Source: Gallionella sp.
GTDB taxonomy: Bacteria; Pseudomonadota; Gammaproteobacteria; Burkholderiales; Gallionellaceae
Reading direction: 5' to 3'
Length of the DNA stretch: 64,000 nucleotides
Assembly: GCA_028714075.1 (NCBI GenBank)
Contig: JAQTMZ010000005.1
Location: 1 to 64,000 of the forward strand
In this document: piece after piece, positions 1 through 10,571 of the stretch
How the letters are laid out: every line of letters starts with the position of its first letter
How positions within the stretch are numbered: the first letter of the stretch is position 1
Translations under genes and position numbers: made by a program
Notes under the pieces: generated by a model
Told to the model about the DNA's origin: nothing
Database searches by the model: none
What the model saw: the letters and a program-made list of their open reading frames with translations, nothing else

Positions 1-2418
1 AATAGCGCCATTCAGGCCGGCTACATTACCCATATCCTGCCGGTAGAGAAAATGCCGGAAGTACTGTCCGGCGGGCGCGCGCCGGGCCAGCAGCCGGAAA
101 CACCCGCCGCCGTAACCAGCGGCCTGAACCGCATCCTGATGCAGTTGCGCAGCGCCACCGGCCACGACTTCACCCAGCACAAGAAGAGCACCATCGGACG
201 CCGCATCGAGCGGCGCATGGCGATGCACAATATCGAGGATCGGGATGTGTATGCGCGCTACCTCAGGGAGCATCCGCCCGAGGTGCAACTGCTGTTCAAG
301 GAGTTGCTGATCAACGTCACCAATTTCTTCCGCGACCCGGAAGCATTCGACGTGCTGAAGCAGGATATTCTGCCGCAACTGTTTGCGGACAAGCCGGAAG
401 ACTACGTGTTGCGCGTCTGGGTGGCGGGCTGCGCGAGCGGCGAGGAAGCTTATTCGATCGCGATCCTGCTGCGCGAATATATGGATGAGGCCCACCGTGA
501 ATTCAAGGTGCTGCTCTATGCCACCGACCTTGACGACGATGCCATCGCCGTGGCGCGTGCCGGTTTCTATCCGCCCAATATCGCGCAGGACATCACACCG
601 GAGCGGCTGCGCCGCTTCTTCATCAAGGAAGATGCGGGCTACCGCGTGAAGAAAAATATCCGCGAGATGGTGGTGTTCGCGATCCAGAACGTCATCAAGG
701 ACCCGCCGTTCACCAGGCTCGACTTGCTGTGTTGCCGCAACCTGATGATCTACCTGGAGCCGGTAGTCCAGAACCGCCTGATCCCGGCCTTCCACTATGC
801 GCTGAAGCCGGGCGGCGTGCTGTTTCTTTCGCCGTCGGAGAGCATCAGCAGCCACCCGGAGCTGTTCGCGCCGCTCAACCGCAAATGGAAATTTTACCGC
901 GCCATCGGCAGTTTGGCTGCCGCCCGCACGATGATGCACGCGGATCTGGCGTGGGTCGAAAACCCCCACAAAAAAGGAGCCGAAGAAGTGGTAAAAAAGA
1001 TCAGTGAAACCAACTTTGCCGAACTGACCAAGCGCGCGCTGTTGCAATCTTTTGCGCCCGCCTCGGTGGTGACGGACGTAAAGGGCAACATCTATTACGT
1101 GCATGGCGATACCGGCAAATACCTGCGTCCCGCGCCGGGGCAGGCGACGCTCAACGTGATCGAAATGGCGCGCGAGGGGCTGCAACCGGAATTGCGTGCC
1201 GCGATCCTGCTTGCCGCCGCTACGGCAGTTTCCGGGCAGGGCGCGATGTTCCACAGCCGCGAAGTGTCGGTCAAGACCAACGGTCATTACCAGTTGGTGC
1301 ATCTCAACGTGCGTTCACTGCCCGCACCGGACAACGGCGAAAAACTGCTGCTGGTAAGTTTTCAGGATGTGGTGCAGGCCATATCTGAAAAATCGGGATC
1401 AGAAAAATTGGCACCCGCCCCGCATGGCAAGGGCGCCGCGGAAGAGGGCGAGCCACAGCGCGAGGAGGAGCTGAAACGCGAACTGGCCTACACCAGGGAG
1501 AACCTGCAAGCCACCATCGAGGAGCAGCAGGCCTCCAATGAAGAACTCAAATCCACCAACGAGGAACTGCAATCCACCAACGAGGAACTGCAATCCACCA
1601 ACGAAGAGCTGGAAACCTCCAAGGAAGAACTGCAATCCGTCAACGAGGAGCTGGTCACGGTGAACGCCGAATTGCAGGCCAAGATCGAACAACTGGCCGG
1701 GATGCAGAACGACATGAAAAACCTGCTCGACAACGTCAACGTCGGCACCATTTTCCTCGACGAACATCTGGCGATCCGGCGCTTCACCCGCGATGCGGTG
1801 GCGGTCTACCGCCTGGTCGGCACCGATGTGGGCAGGCCGCTGGCCGACATCAAGACGGATATCGAAGGCGAAGACCTGTCGGTCAGGGCGCAGGCCGTGC
1901 TCGATACGCTGGCGCCGTGGGAGCAGGAACTGCGCAGCGCGGGTGGCGCATGGTATCTGGTGCGCATCCAGCCCTACCGCACGCTGGACAACATAATCAG
2001 CGGCGTGGTGCTGACCTTCACCGACATCAGCCAGCGCATCAAGGCCGAGGCGGCGATCCGCACGGCGCAGGCGCTGGCCGAAAACATCATCGACACGGTG
2101 CGCGAGCCGCTGGTCGTGCTGGATGCCTCCATGCAGGTGGTCTCCGCCAGCCGTGCGTTTTACCAGGTATTCCAGACCGCACCGGAAAACACCGTGGGCC
2201 GCAAGCTCTATGAATTGGGCAACCGCCAGTGGGACATCCCCAAATTGCGCGAACTGCTGGAGACCGTCCTGCCGCGCGACCAGAGCTTCGAAGGCTATGC
2301 GGTGGAGCGCGATTTTCCCGGCATCGGCCAGCGCAAGATGCTGCTCAATGCGCGGCGCATCGTCGGCGGCAGCGGCGATACGCAGTTGATCCTGCTGGCG
2401 ATGGAAGAGGTGAAGTAG
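1..2418 (+). CDS. CheB-CheR-PAS fusion protein, 5' end outside window
   Basis: The reading frame is open from base 1 and is cut by the window edge. The first ~20 residues (SAIQAGYITHILPVEKMPE) match the tail of a CheB methylesterase domain, so the protein is probably a CheB-CheR hybrid. A CheR N-terminal helical domain follows, then the SAM-binding methyltransferase domain with VWVAGCASGEEAYS near visible residue 140. A heptad coiled coil built from ELQSTNEE-type repeats covers roughly residues 490-565 and is followed by two PAS domains up to the stop. Such hybrids modify chemoreceptor-type glutamates and pass sensory input to signalling partners. No kinase core is present; the histidine kinase at 3172 may take the output, which is inference. 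The 21-bp DNA repeats at about 1560-1620 encode the coiled-coil heptads. Confidence 0.85.
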   Translation, partial: NSAIQAGYITHILPVEKMPEVLSGGRAPGQQPETPAAVTSGLNRILMQLRSATGHDFTQHKKSTIGRRIERRMAMHNIEDRDVYARYLREHPPEVQLLFKELLINVTNFFRDPEAFDVLKQDILPQLFADKPEDYVLRVWVAGCASGEEAYSIAILLREYMDEAHREFKVLLYATDLDDDAIAVARAGFYPPNIAQDITPERLRRFFIKEDAGYRVKKNIREMVVFAIQNVIKDPPFTRLDLLCCRNLMIYLEPVVQNRLIPAFHYALKPGGVLFLSPSESISSHPELFAPLNRKWKFYRAIGSLAAARTMMHADLAWVENPHKKGAEEVVKKISETNFAELTKRALLQSFAPASVVTDVKGNIYYVHGDTGKYLRPAPGQATLNVIEMAREGLQPELRAAILLAAATAVSGQGAMFHSREVSVKTNGHYQLVHLNVRSLPAPDNGEKLLLVSFQDVVQAISEKSGSEKLAPAPHGKGAAEEGEPQREEELKRELAYTRENLQATIEEQQASNEELKSTNEELQSTNEELQSTNEELETSKEELQSVNEELVTVNAELQAKIEQLAGMQNDMKNLLDNVNVGTIFLDEHLAIRRFTRDAVAVYRLVGTDVGRPLADIKTDIEGEDLSVRAQAVLDTLAPWEQELRSAGGAWYLVRIQPYRTLDNIISGVVLTFTDISQRIKAEAAIRTAQALAENIIDTVREPLVVLDASMQVVSASRAFYQVFQTAPENTVGRKLYELGNRQWDIPKLRELLETVLPRDQSFEGYAVERDFPGIGQRKMLLNARRIVGGSGDTQLILLAMEEVK

Positions 2419-2463
2419 GCGCGGATTCATTCGCATAAATTGGGTGAACAAGAGGTTTTGTAG

Positions 2464-2513
2464 GTGCGAATTCATTCGCACAAAATGCACAAACTGGGTG
2501 AATAAATTCGCCC
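2464..2513. repeat. REP palindromes upstream of RAYT
   Basis: Two imperfect-to-perfect palindromes: GTGCGAATTCATTCGCAC at 2464-2481 and GGGTGAATAAATTCGCCC at 2496-2513, the latter followed by CTACAGG. A worn third copy lies near 2420-2450. They match the palindrome downstream of the transposase at 2991-3008, as expected for REP sequences mobilised by a RAYT. Confidence 0.7.
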
Positions 2514-2529
2514 CTACAGGTGGCTGGAT

Positions 2530-2982
2530 ATGTCCTATGACGATTTGCGCAAAGGCCGTTACAGCGAACAACAACGCGCCTATTTCGTCACCACGGCACT
2601 GGCTGAACGGGAACAGCGATATTTTGCCGACTTTTCCTGTGCACGCTGTGTGGTGGCGGAGATGCGCGCTTTGCACGATAACGAGGTGGTGTGCTCCTTG
2701 GCATGGGTTGTCATGCCTGACCATGTTCATTGGCTGTTTCAGCTAGGAAAATATACGGATTTATCTGCGGTGATCAAGCGCTTCAAGGCTCGTTCCGCCC
2801 GCCGGATTAACGAACACCTCAATCGGCAAGGTACGTTATGGCAAAAGTCGTTTTACGATCATGCGTTGCGCAAAGATGAAGATGTGCAGGGTATTGCGCG
2901 GTATATCGTCGCTAACCCGTTGCGCGCCGGATTGGTTGAACATGTTGGCGACTATCCGTTATGGGATGCGATTTGGCTGTAG
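2530..2982 (+). CDS. rayT: REP-associated tyrosine transposase (RAYT, Y1/IS200-like)
   Basis: A 150-residue protein of the TnpA_REP family, which are single-copy HUH nucleases thought to process and spread REP palindromes in the genome. The HUH motif is seen in MPDHVHWLF near residue 60-68. The tyrosine-bearing helix is in QKSFYDHAL near residue 112, followed by the typical IARYIVANPLRAGLV ending. Palindromes of the same family sit immediately upstream (2464-2513) and downstream (2991-3008). The start follows an upstream palindrome, and no strong Shine-Dalgarno is visible. The gene interrupts the space between the CheB-CheR fusion and the histidine kinase. Confidence 0.85.
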   Translation: MSYDDLRKGRYSEQQRAYFVTTALAEREQRYFADFSCARCVVAEMRALHDNEVVCSLAWVVMPDHVHWLFQLGKYTDLSAVIKRFKARSARRINEHLNRQGTLWQKSFYDHALRKDEDVQGIARYIVANPLRAGLVEHVGDYPLWDAIWL

Positions 2983-2990
2983 CATAAAGC

Positions 2991-3008
2991 GGGCGAATGA
3001 ATTCGCCC
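2991..3008. repeat. REP palindrome downstream of RAYT
   Basis: Perfect 18-bp palindrome GGGCGAATGAATTCGCCC followed by CTACA. It is the same family as the copies at 2464-2513 and as the more diverged one at 25235-25254. Confidence 0.75.
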
Positions 3009-3047
3009 CTACAAAGGCGCAAAATGCCAGTGCACCCCCCTCATGTC

Positions 3048-3120
3048 CTGTCAGGCAAACACCGACAGCAAAACTTCTCCATCCCCTACATCGGGATCAG
3101 ACGGGCGCTGATAAAATTCT
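3048..3120 (+). promoter_or_regulatory. CTGTCAG box, copy A
   Basis: CTGTCAGGCAAACACCGACAG (split here as CTGTCAGG, N6, CCGACAG) is a dyad followed by AACTTCTCC, CCCTAC and ATCAGAC blocks. The same ordered blocks occur at 6115 and 6968, with a shorter form at 10421, always upstream of signalling genes. It lies about 50 bp before the histidine kinase start. Inferred to be an operator and promoter for a transcription factor, possibly the LuxR-type regulator at 5361. Confidence 0.5.
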
Positions 3121-3171
3121 TCGGATGCGAGAAATATCATTTTGCAGATTGAGCCTCAACATGCCGTAGCC

Positions 3172-5360
<2,189 letters not shown>

Positions 5361-5364
<4 letters not shown>

Positions 5365-5999
5365 TCCGCATTATGATTGCCGACGACCATGCCATCGTGC
5401 GCCAGGGACTGGTGAGAATCCTGGAAAAAAGCGGTGAGATGAAGGTCGTCGCGGAACATGGCAACGGCGTTGACGCGCTGAACTGGATTCATACCCATGA
5501 CTGCGACATTGCGCTGGTCGATATTTCCATGCCCGGCATGAACGGCATCGACCTGCTCAAACAACTGCGCGAAGTGAAGCCGCACTTGCCGGTGCTGATC
5601 GTCAGCATTTATGCGGAAGACCAATATGCCGTGCGCCTCATCAAGGCCGGCGCATCCGGCTACCTTACCAAAGGTTGCTCGCCCGCAACCCTGCTGAAGG
5701 CGGTGGCACGCGTGGCGAGCGGCAAGAAATACATCACTCCGGCAGTATCGGAAATGCTTGCCGATGAAGTCGGCTCACCCGATGGAAAAATTTCGCATGA
5801 AACTCTGTCGGATCGCGAGTACCAGATTTTTATCTTGCTCGCCTCGGCCAAAACCGTTGCGGAAATTGCCGAAACACTCGCCTTGAGCGGCAAAACCATC
5901 AGCACTTACCGCAGCCGCATTCTGGAAAAAATGCACCTGCGCAACAATGCCGAGTTGATGCGCTACGCAGTCGATAAGCAGCTTGTGCAACAATTTTAA
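5361..5999 (+). CDS. NarL/LuxR-type response regulator
   Basis: A 212-residue regulator with a receiver domain (acidic pair D8-D9, phospho-acceptor D54 in LVDISMPGM, conserved YLTKG lysine) and a C-terminal LuxR-type helix-turn-helix (LSDREYQIFILLASAKTVAEI, about residues 145-205; only part is quoted as LSDREYQIF). It overlaps the kinase stop by 4 bp (ATGA), implying translational coupling and a two-component pair. It would bind DNA as a dimer after phosphorylation. The CTGTCAG dyad blocks at 3048, 6115, 6968 and 10421 are candidate targets, by inference. A hairpin terminator follows directly. Confidence 0.9.
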
Positions 6000-6035
6000 A
6001 ATTGCAGTTGCCCAACCGGCGACTGCAATTTAGAC
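5999..6035 (+). terminator. Rho-independent terminator after the two-component pair
   Basis: ATTGCAGTTGCC (6001-6012) pairs with GGCGACTGCAAT (6018-6029) around a short CAACC loop, with one G-T wobble. The T-run after it is short (TTTAG), so efficiency is uncertain. Confidence 0.55.
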
Positions 6036-6102
6036 ACAATTTGCGAGAAGATTGCATCTGAAACACAGCAACAGCCGCAAGATTTCAGCCGCTCTAGCCA
6101 AC

Positions 6103-6180
6103 GCATTTCCCTCCCTGTCAGGCAAACACTGACAGAAAATTTCTCAACTCCCTACGCCACAATCAGACAAACACCGATGC
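6103..6180 (+). promoter_or_regulatory. CTGTCAG box, copy B
   Basis: CTGTCAGGCAAACACTGACAG-type dyad (start 6115) followed by AATTTCTC, CTCCCTACGCC, AATCAGACAAA and CACCGATGC blocks. It ends about 76 bp before the receiver gene at 6256 and is nearly identical to copy C at 6951-7030. Confidence 0.55.
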
Positions 6181-6255
6181 ATATCCGGCGCGTTATGGGG
6201 CATTATTCTTCGGCTGCTTCAGCAAACAAAAGGCAAAGCAATACAGGGGAAGGCG

Positions 6256-6663
6256 ATGAACGTATTTGTCGTAGAAAATTCGGCGGTTGTGGACAGATGC
6301 CTGCAATCTGTGCTGTCCGGTATTTCAGGCATCACGGTAGTAGGCCATTCCATGAGCGAGCAGGATGCAATCGAGCATATCGACGCACTGTTGCCTGATG
6401 CCGTGATTCTCGATGCCAGCCTGCAATCCGGAGCGGGGATCGGTGTGCTGGAAAACGTCAAAAAACACCACCCGGAGATCAAGGTCATGGTGTTGGCCTA
6501 TTGCCCCGATGAATTTTACGTCAACCGTTGCAAGTATGACGGAGCCGATTATTTTTTCGACAAGTCTTCCCAGCTTGCAAAGGCCCATGCGGTATTTTGG
6601 CAATGGGCATACACCGACTACCTTGATCACAAGCCCAGCCCCGAAAAAAAACTTGATGCATAG
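6256..6663 (+). CDS. Receiver-only response regulator-like protein
   Basis: A 135-residue protein with the outline of a CheY-type receiver. There is an acidic/ENS N-terminus (VFVVENSAV replaces the usual DDD), a phospho-acceptor candidate in VILDASLQSG near residue 55, and a lysine in FFDKSSQ near residue 103. No output domain follows. It starts after GGGGAAGGCG, a good ribosome site, and lies downstream of CTGTCAG box B. The first acidic pocket residue seems changed, because E-N occupies the place of the usual D-D, so its phosphorylation chemistry may be altered. It probably acts as a phosphate sink or protein-protein switch in the local signalling set, which is inference. Confidence 0.7.
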   Translation: MNVFVVENSAVVDRCLQSVLSGISGITVVGHSMSEQDAIEHIDALLPDAVILDASLQSGAGIGVLENVKKHHPEIKVMVLAYCPDEFYVNRCKYDGADYFFDKSSQLAKAHAVFWQWAYTDYLDHKPSPEKKLDA

Positions 6664-6706
6664 CAGGGCGGATGAAATGTTTTTTTCATAAGCGGCAGGG
6701 AAAATT

Positions 6707-6937
6707 ATGAGCTCAACAAAAGCCTCGATCTCACAGATCAATGATCCCGCAAATGACGATTTTCACGACTGCCGAGGAAGGTCGATTGGCGGCGTGGTGG
6801 AGTGCTTGACTGGAAGGCTTTCTTGCCAACGGGCAAGCCATTTTGGAAACGTAAGGCTCTGCTTGCACCCAAGCGCAAAAAAATTTGCTGAATTAAAAGA
6901 GTCCTTGCCAAAATACAAAAAAACATCAATAGGGTAA
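6707..6937 (+). CDS. Small ORF of uncertain reality
   Basis: A 76-residue frame beginning after AGGGAAAATT, a weak ribosome site. The product has no recognisable domain, is rich in Ser, Lys and Cys, and has no clear hydrophobic segment. It lies between the receiver gene and CTGTCAG box C. It may simply be non-coding space created when box B and the start of the receiver gene were duplicated. Confidence 0.25.
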   Translation: MSSTKASISQINDPANDDFHDCRGRSIGGVVECLTGRLSCQRASHFGNVRLCLHPSAKKFAELKESLPKYKKTSIG

Positions 6938-6950
6938 CAACCACGCTGCC

Positions 6951-7030
6951 CGGTGCATTTCTCCCCATGTCAGGAAAACACTGACAGCAAATTTCTCGGC
7001 TCCCTACACCACAATCAGACAAACACCGAT
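6951..7030 (+). promoter_or_regulatory. CTGTCAG box, copy C
   Basis: Near-identical to copy B over about 75 bp (TGTCAGGAAAACACTGACAG at 6968-6987, then AAATTTCTC, CTCCCTACACC, AATCAGACAAAC). It precedes an orphan fragment resembling the first codons of the 6256 gene, then the PAS gene at 7167. Confidence 0.55.
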
Positions 7031-7090
7031 GCACCGGCTGCGTGCAAAGGAGCAGAATCCCTTCTAGGTTTTGCAGGTTAAAACTTCGCA

Positions 7091-7140
7091 ATGGGAGGTG
7101 AAGTTGACATATTTGCCGTGGAAAATTCAGCAGCCAAACA
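7091..7140 (+). pseudogene. Orphan 5' fragment duplicated from the receiver gene
   Basis: The frame from 7091 reads VDIFAVENSAAK, a clear echo of NVFVVENSAVV at the start of the 6256 receiver gene. It lies at the same distance (about 78 bp) from its own CTGTCAG box. The remainder of the receiver is absent. This looks like a duplication of promoter plus first codons, followed by a junction to unrelated sequence before the PAS gene. Confidence 0.5.
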
Positions 7141-7166
7141 GTTTGATTTTTACAAGGAGATTAATT

Positions 7167-8216
7167 ATGAAAGCAATCAGCGGGCAAGGGCAGCAACCTT
7201 GCGGCAATTGTTTCGTTGCCGCACCATTGCGCCAAGCGCTCAAAAATATGGGCGCAAAAGATTTTCGGGGCAATGGTGGCGGGCCGGGAAGCGATTTTTC
7301 GGGAGCTCCGTCATTGCAAAACAAATCAGCGCGTGTTACCAAGCGCTTCCGTATAGCCAAACATTCCGTCATGGCCAAAAAACGCGAACTGGAAAGCGCC
7401 AATGACGCAACTATTGAACAGCTACAGGAATCTTTGACCAACGGCGGTGCGACATTGTCAGCGCAACAGGATACCTTTGATGGAAACTCGCTGTGCGTGA
7501 AAAACTTTCTGTTGAGCGAGGGCGATTCCGCCAGCATAGCGCCGATCGGGCACTCGCTGGCCACAGCTTATATATCGTCATGCCAGCAAGGCCATCGCAT
7601 GGTCTATGTGAGCCCGCAAAAAAACAATCTTGGATTCGCTCCGGAAGCCTGGCTGGGTGAAACGGATTTGCGCATACAGCAGGTTCATGAGGATGATTCA
7701 GCGCGGTTTGTTCAGGCTTTACAACATACCCGCAGCACAGGAGAGAAGTTTAATTGTCATTACCGTCTTTACGACAGCAGCGGAAAAGTGCGCTGGTTTC
7801 ACGATGAAGCCAGTGTGGTGCGCGATGAATCGGGTGTGCCATTGTTTATCCGGGGAGTCATGCTGGATATCACCGATAAAAAGGAGATGGAAGCTGAGTT
7901 GCATGGGTATCGCCATCATCTTGAACGGCATGTTGATCTGAGAACCGGGCAGTTGATGAAGCGTATCGCATTGCTGGAATCCTGTAACGCATCGCTGGGC
8001 GACAAGCTCGCGCTGACCCAGAGAGAGCTCGCCGCATTAAAACAACAATTGGCAGCATCGACCATGCGGCCAAGTCTGGCTACACAAGTAATTCCGGCCG
8101 CACAAACAATTCAGGCCATACCAACAAACGATTGTGATGAGCCGTTGGATGGCATTAGCGATTGGGCGCGCAATATGATCGGGTGGCGCGTGGCCGCCAC
8201 CGGGGCGATTTCCTAA
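7167..8216 (+). CDS. PAS-domain protein with C-terminal coiled coil
   Basis: 349 residues starting after a clear AAGGAG (about 7154). The first ~90 residues are Gly/Ser-rich and unremarkable. A PAS_3-type fold covers about residues 140-245, including YVSPQKNNLGFAPEAWLG and the PAC-like tail RWFHDEASVVRDESG to RGVMLDITDKK. A coiled coil (about 250-305) follows, and the C-terminus ends in Ala/Thr-rich sequence. There is no kinase, cyclase or methyl-accepting domain, so it is a sensor or adaptor without visible output. It probably works with the neighbouring receiver and kinase, since they share the CTGTCAG upstream block. Confidence 0.7.
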   Translation: MKAISGQGQQPCGNCFVAAPLRQALKNMGAKDFRGNGGGPGSDFSGAPSLQNKSARVTKRFRIAKHSVMAKKRELESANDATIEQLQESLTNGGATLSAQQDTFDGNSLCVKNFLLSEGDSASIAPIGHSLATAYISSCQQGHRMVYVSPQKNNLGFAPEAWLGETDLRIQQVHEDDSARFVQALQHTRSTGEKFNCHYRLYDSSGKVRWFHDEASVVRDESGVPLFIRGVMLDITDKKEMEAELHGYRHHLERHVDLRTGQLMKRIALLESCNASLGDKLALTQRELAALKQQLAASTMRPSLATQVIPAAQTIQAIPTNDCDEPLDGISDWARNMIGWRVAATGAIS

Positions 8217-8405
8217 GGAGTCGCCAAATAAACCCATTCATATTGATTCTTCTACTACGCTCAGGACAGGCTTTGCCCAACCTATGGAAAAGTTTGGTAA
8301 CCGGGTGGGCGGTACACACCATGTCGGGTGCAGCCCGACATGTATTTTTTATTCGGGCTCGTCTGGATCAGATTTTTACATTGCAGTTTTTTCGGAGGAA
8401 ATGCT

Positions 8406-8573
8406 ATGAAACAGAATCTTACCCAACCGGAGGAAATCGATCAGATATTGATGACGATGGAGGAGCAGGCGCAGAACCTGTCGGTTGGGGCATTCAAGGT
8501 AGAAGACGGAGCAAGTGGTGCTGCCATTGCGCATCGTGAACCGGCTTGTTACCCATGCAATTCCGGCAGGTAA
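8406..8573 (+). CDS. Small hypothetical protein (55 aa)
   Basis: Starts at ATG after TCGGAGGAAATGCT, a strong Shine-Dalgarno, which supports translation. The product is acidic at first (LTQPEEIDQILMTMEEQ) and ends with two cysteines (PACYPCNSGR). No family is recognised. It follows the PAS gene after about 190 bp that contain one copy of the dispersed GCTCAGGACAGG repeat. Confidence 0.5.
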   Translation: MKQNLTQPEEIDQILMTMEEQAQNLSVGAFKVEDGASGAAIAHREPACYPCNSGR

Positions 8574-9046
8574 TGCGGCCTGCCACACGTTGCTCCAAGG
8601 CCCGCTCACCCGGCCGCGGGCAAGCTTGCTCATCCTGCGGTAACCAAAGCCAAAGGGGGCATAGGGATGGCAAGCCGCTCATAAATACAAAGCAAAGATA
8701 GCGAATGGGCAGAGTTTTGAGGAGCCGGGTCTCCTCTCCCGCTGGCAGATTTCCTCCCCCCTTTTTCAGCCGGCGGGATTTTATTGGTCTTTCTCCCGCA
8801 TAACTTGGCTTCCACATAACCTGGCTCCCGCATAACCTGGCAGCAGTTGCGTGAGGCGGGATAGGGGGGCGTTGCAGACCGGGCTGCGCTTGCCCTGAGC
8901 CTGTCGAAACGGCTCTACATGGTGGGCGAGAAGCCCGCTCTGCGGTTACTGCATTTTCCTACGCATGACAACGGTATTTCGTACAGGTTTGCGCTAAACT
9001 CCCACCTTCGATTTGCAATAAAATAAAACGGAAGTGTGGCGTACCC
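8574..9046. other. Intergenic region with short tandem and dispersed repeats
   Basis: No gene is convincing here. It holds three 16-bp tandem copies of the pattern C-C-G/A-CATAAC-C/T-TGGC at 8796-8843, and an inverted copy (CCCTGAGCCTGTCGAA, 8893-8908) of the repeat found four times inside the gene at 36174. A weak GGAAG lies before the next start. Confidence 0.6.
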
Positions 9047-10339
9047 ATGACCGACCCAACCATCATCTGCCCAAGCTGCAAAACTGAAATCCGGCTTACC
9101 GAGTCGCTTGCGGCTCCGTTGATCGCAGCCACACGCAGCGAATTCGAACAGCGGCTTGCGCAAAAAGACGACGAGATTGCCAAACGCGAACAAGGCATCC
9201 GCGACAAGGAGAAGCAGGTTGTGGAGGCCAGGCGCAACCTGGATGCGCAGATCGCCGACCAGGTCGCAACGCAGCTGAAAGCGGAGCGCGCCCGCGTCGT
9301 TGCGGAAGAAGCGCAAAAGGCAAGACTGGCCAGCGCAGCCGAACTGGAAAGCAAGGCGCATGAGCTGGCCGTGCTGCAGGAAGTGCTCGACATCAACAAC
9401 GAGAAACTGGCCGAGGCGCAGAAGGCGCAAGCGGAACTCATCAAGAAGCAGCGCGAGCTGGATGATGCTAGGCGCGAACTGGAGCTCACCGTCGAAAAGC
9501 GCGTGCAGGGTGGTCTGGCCGAAGTGCGTGCGCAGGCTAAGCGGGAAGCCGAAGATGGACTCAAGCTCAAGGTGATGGAGAAAGACCAGACCATCGCGTC
9601 CATGCAACAGAAGATCGAAGAACTCAAGCAGAAAGCCGATCAAGGTTCGCAGCAACTGCAAGGCGAAGTGCAGGAACTGGAGCTGGAGAACCTGCTGCGC
9701 GTGAAGTTCCCGTTTGATGGCATCGAACCCGTCGCAAAAGGCGAATTTGGCGGCGACGTGCTGCAAAGAGTGGTCAGCCCCGGCGGACAGTCCAGCGGAT
9801 CAATCCTGTGGGAATCCAAGCGCACCAAGAACTGGAGCGACGCATGGCTCACCAAGTTGCGCGAAGATCAGCGCAGCGCCAAGGCCGAGATTGCCGTCCT
9901 CGTCAGCCAGGTGCTGCCCAAGGGTGTGGAAGCCTTCGACGTTATCGACGGCGTGTGGGTGACCAGTCCTCGCGCCGCGATTCCGGTGGCGACCGCGCTG
10001 CGCCACACCTTGCTTCAGGTGAATATGGCCAGGCAAGTATCCGAAGGCCAGCAGAGCAAGACCGAAATGGTTTACCAATACTTGACCGGGCCGCGTTTCA
10101 AGCAACGGGTGGAAGCGATTGTCGAAGCATTTTCTTCCATGCAAACGGATCTCGACAAGGAGCGCAAGGCAATCATGAAACAGTGGGCCAAGCGCGAAGA
10201 GCAGATCGAGCGGGTCATGGGCGCGACAGTCGGGATGTACGGCGACTTGCAGGGTATCGCCGGGAAGTCATTGCAGGAGATCGAGGGGCTGGAGTTTTCG
10301 GCGCTGGAAGCGCCTGCTGAAAATAGTGAACGTGGTTGA
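9047..10339 (+). CDS. DUF2130 family coiled-coil protein
   Basis: 430 residues. The N-terminus carries a single CPSC knuckle (IICPSCKTEIRLTES), then a long Lys/Glu/Ala coiled coil (about residues 25-210). A globular DUF2130 domain follows, with ELELENLLRVKFPFDGIEPV, GSILWESKRTKNWSD (quoted in part: ILWESKRTKNWSD) and KAEIAVLVSQVLP, a fold reminiscent of restriction-like nucleases. The ESK and KAEIAV stretch resembles an E-x-K-type core, but activity is unproven. The family is widespread in bacteria and has no established function. The gene stands alone, with a weak GGAAG ribosome site. Confidence 0.8.
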   Translation: MTDPTIICPSCKTEIRLTESLAAPLIAATRSEFEQRLAQKDDEIAKREQGIRDKEKQVVEARRNLDAQIADQVATQLKAERARVVAEEAQKARLASAAELESKAHELAVLQEVLDINNEKLAEAQKAQAELIKKQRELDDARRELELTVEKRVQGGLAEVRAQAKREAEDGLKLKVMEKDQTIASMQQKIEELKQKADQGSQQLQGEVQELELENLLRVKFPFDGIEPVAKGEFGGDVLQRVVSPGGQSSGSILWESKRTKNWSDAWLTKLREDQRSAKAEIAVLVSQVLPKGVEAFDVIDGVWVTSPRAAIPVATALRHTLLQVNMARQVSEGQQSKTEMVYQYLTGPRFKQRVEAIVEAFSSMQTDLDKERKAIMKQWAKREEQIERVMGATVGMYGDLQGIAGKSLQEIEGLEFSALEAPAENSERG

Positions 10340-10418
10340 TATGTAATTACACAGTGCGCAGGCCGACGGCTACCAGTGTACCGGTGATGTTCAAAAAACG
10401 GCCAAAATTGATCTCGCA

Positions 10419-10484
10419 TCCTGTCAGGAAAGCACCGATGCCCGTACTTCTCATTCTCCTACGCCGAAATATATAGATATTTCG
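10419..10484 (+). promoter_or_regulatory. CTGTCAG box copy D and CGAAATAT dyad
   Basis: A shortened box, CTGTCAGGAAAGCACCGATG (10421-10440), is followed by the near-palindrome CGAAATATATAGATATTTCG at 10465-10484. The second motif recurs inside the larger dyad at 12581-12630. Both precede the receiver gene at 10572, which starts after GGGGAG. Confidence 0.45.
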
Positions 10485-10571
10485 CCCTATATTAATTAAT
10501 CAAAAACAGGAGTATATATTCTCTGCCCACCCGAGTAATTTCTGTCAGGGGCAAGACGGGGAGCTGTAGCT

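Noticed and set aside
1399-2730. Long open frame (443 codons) opposite the CheR-PAS gene
   Set aside because: High-GC antisense shadow with His/Gln/Leu-rich low-complexity product; the plus-strand protein has clear domains.
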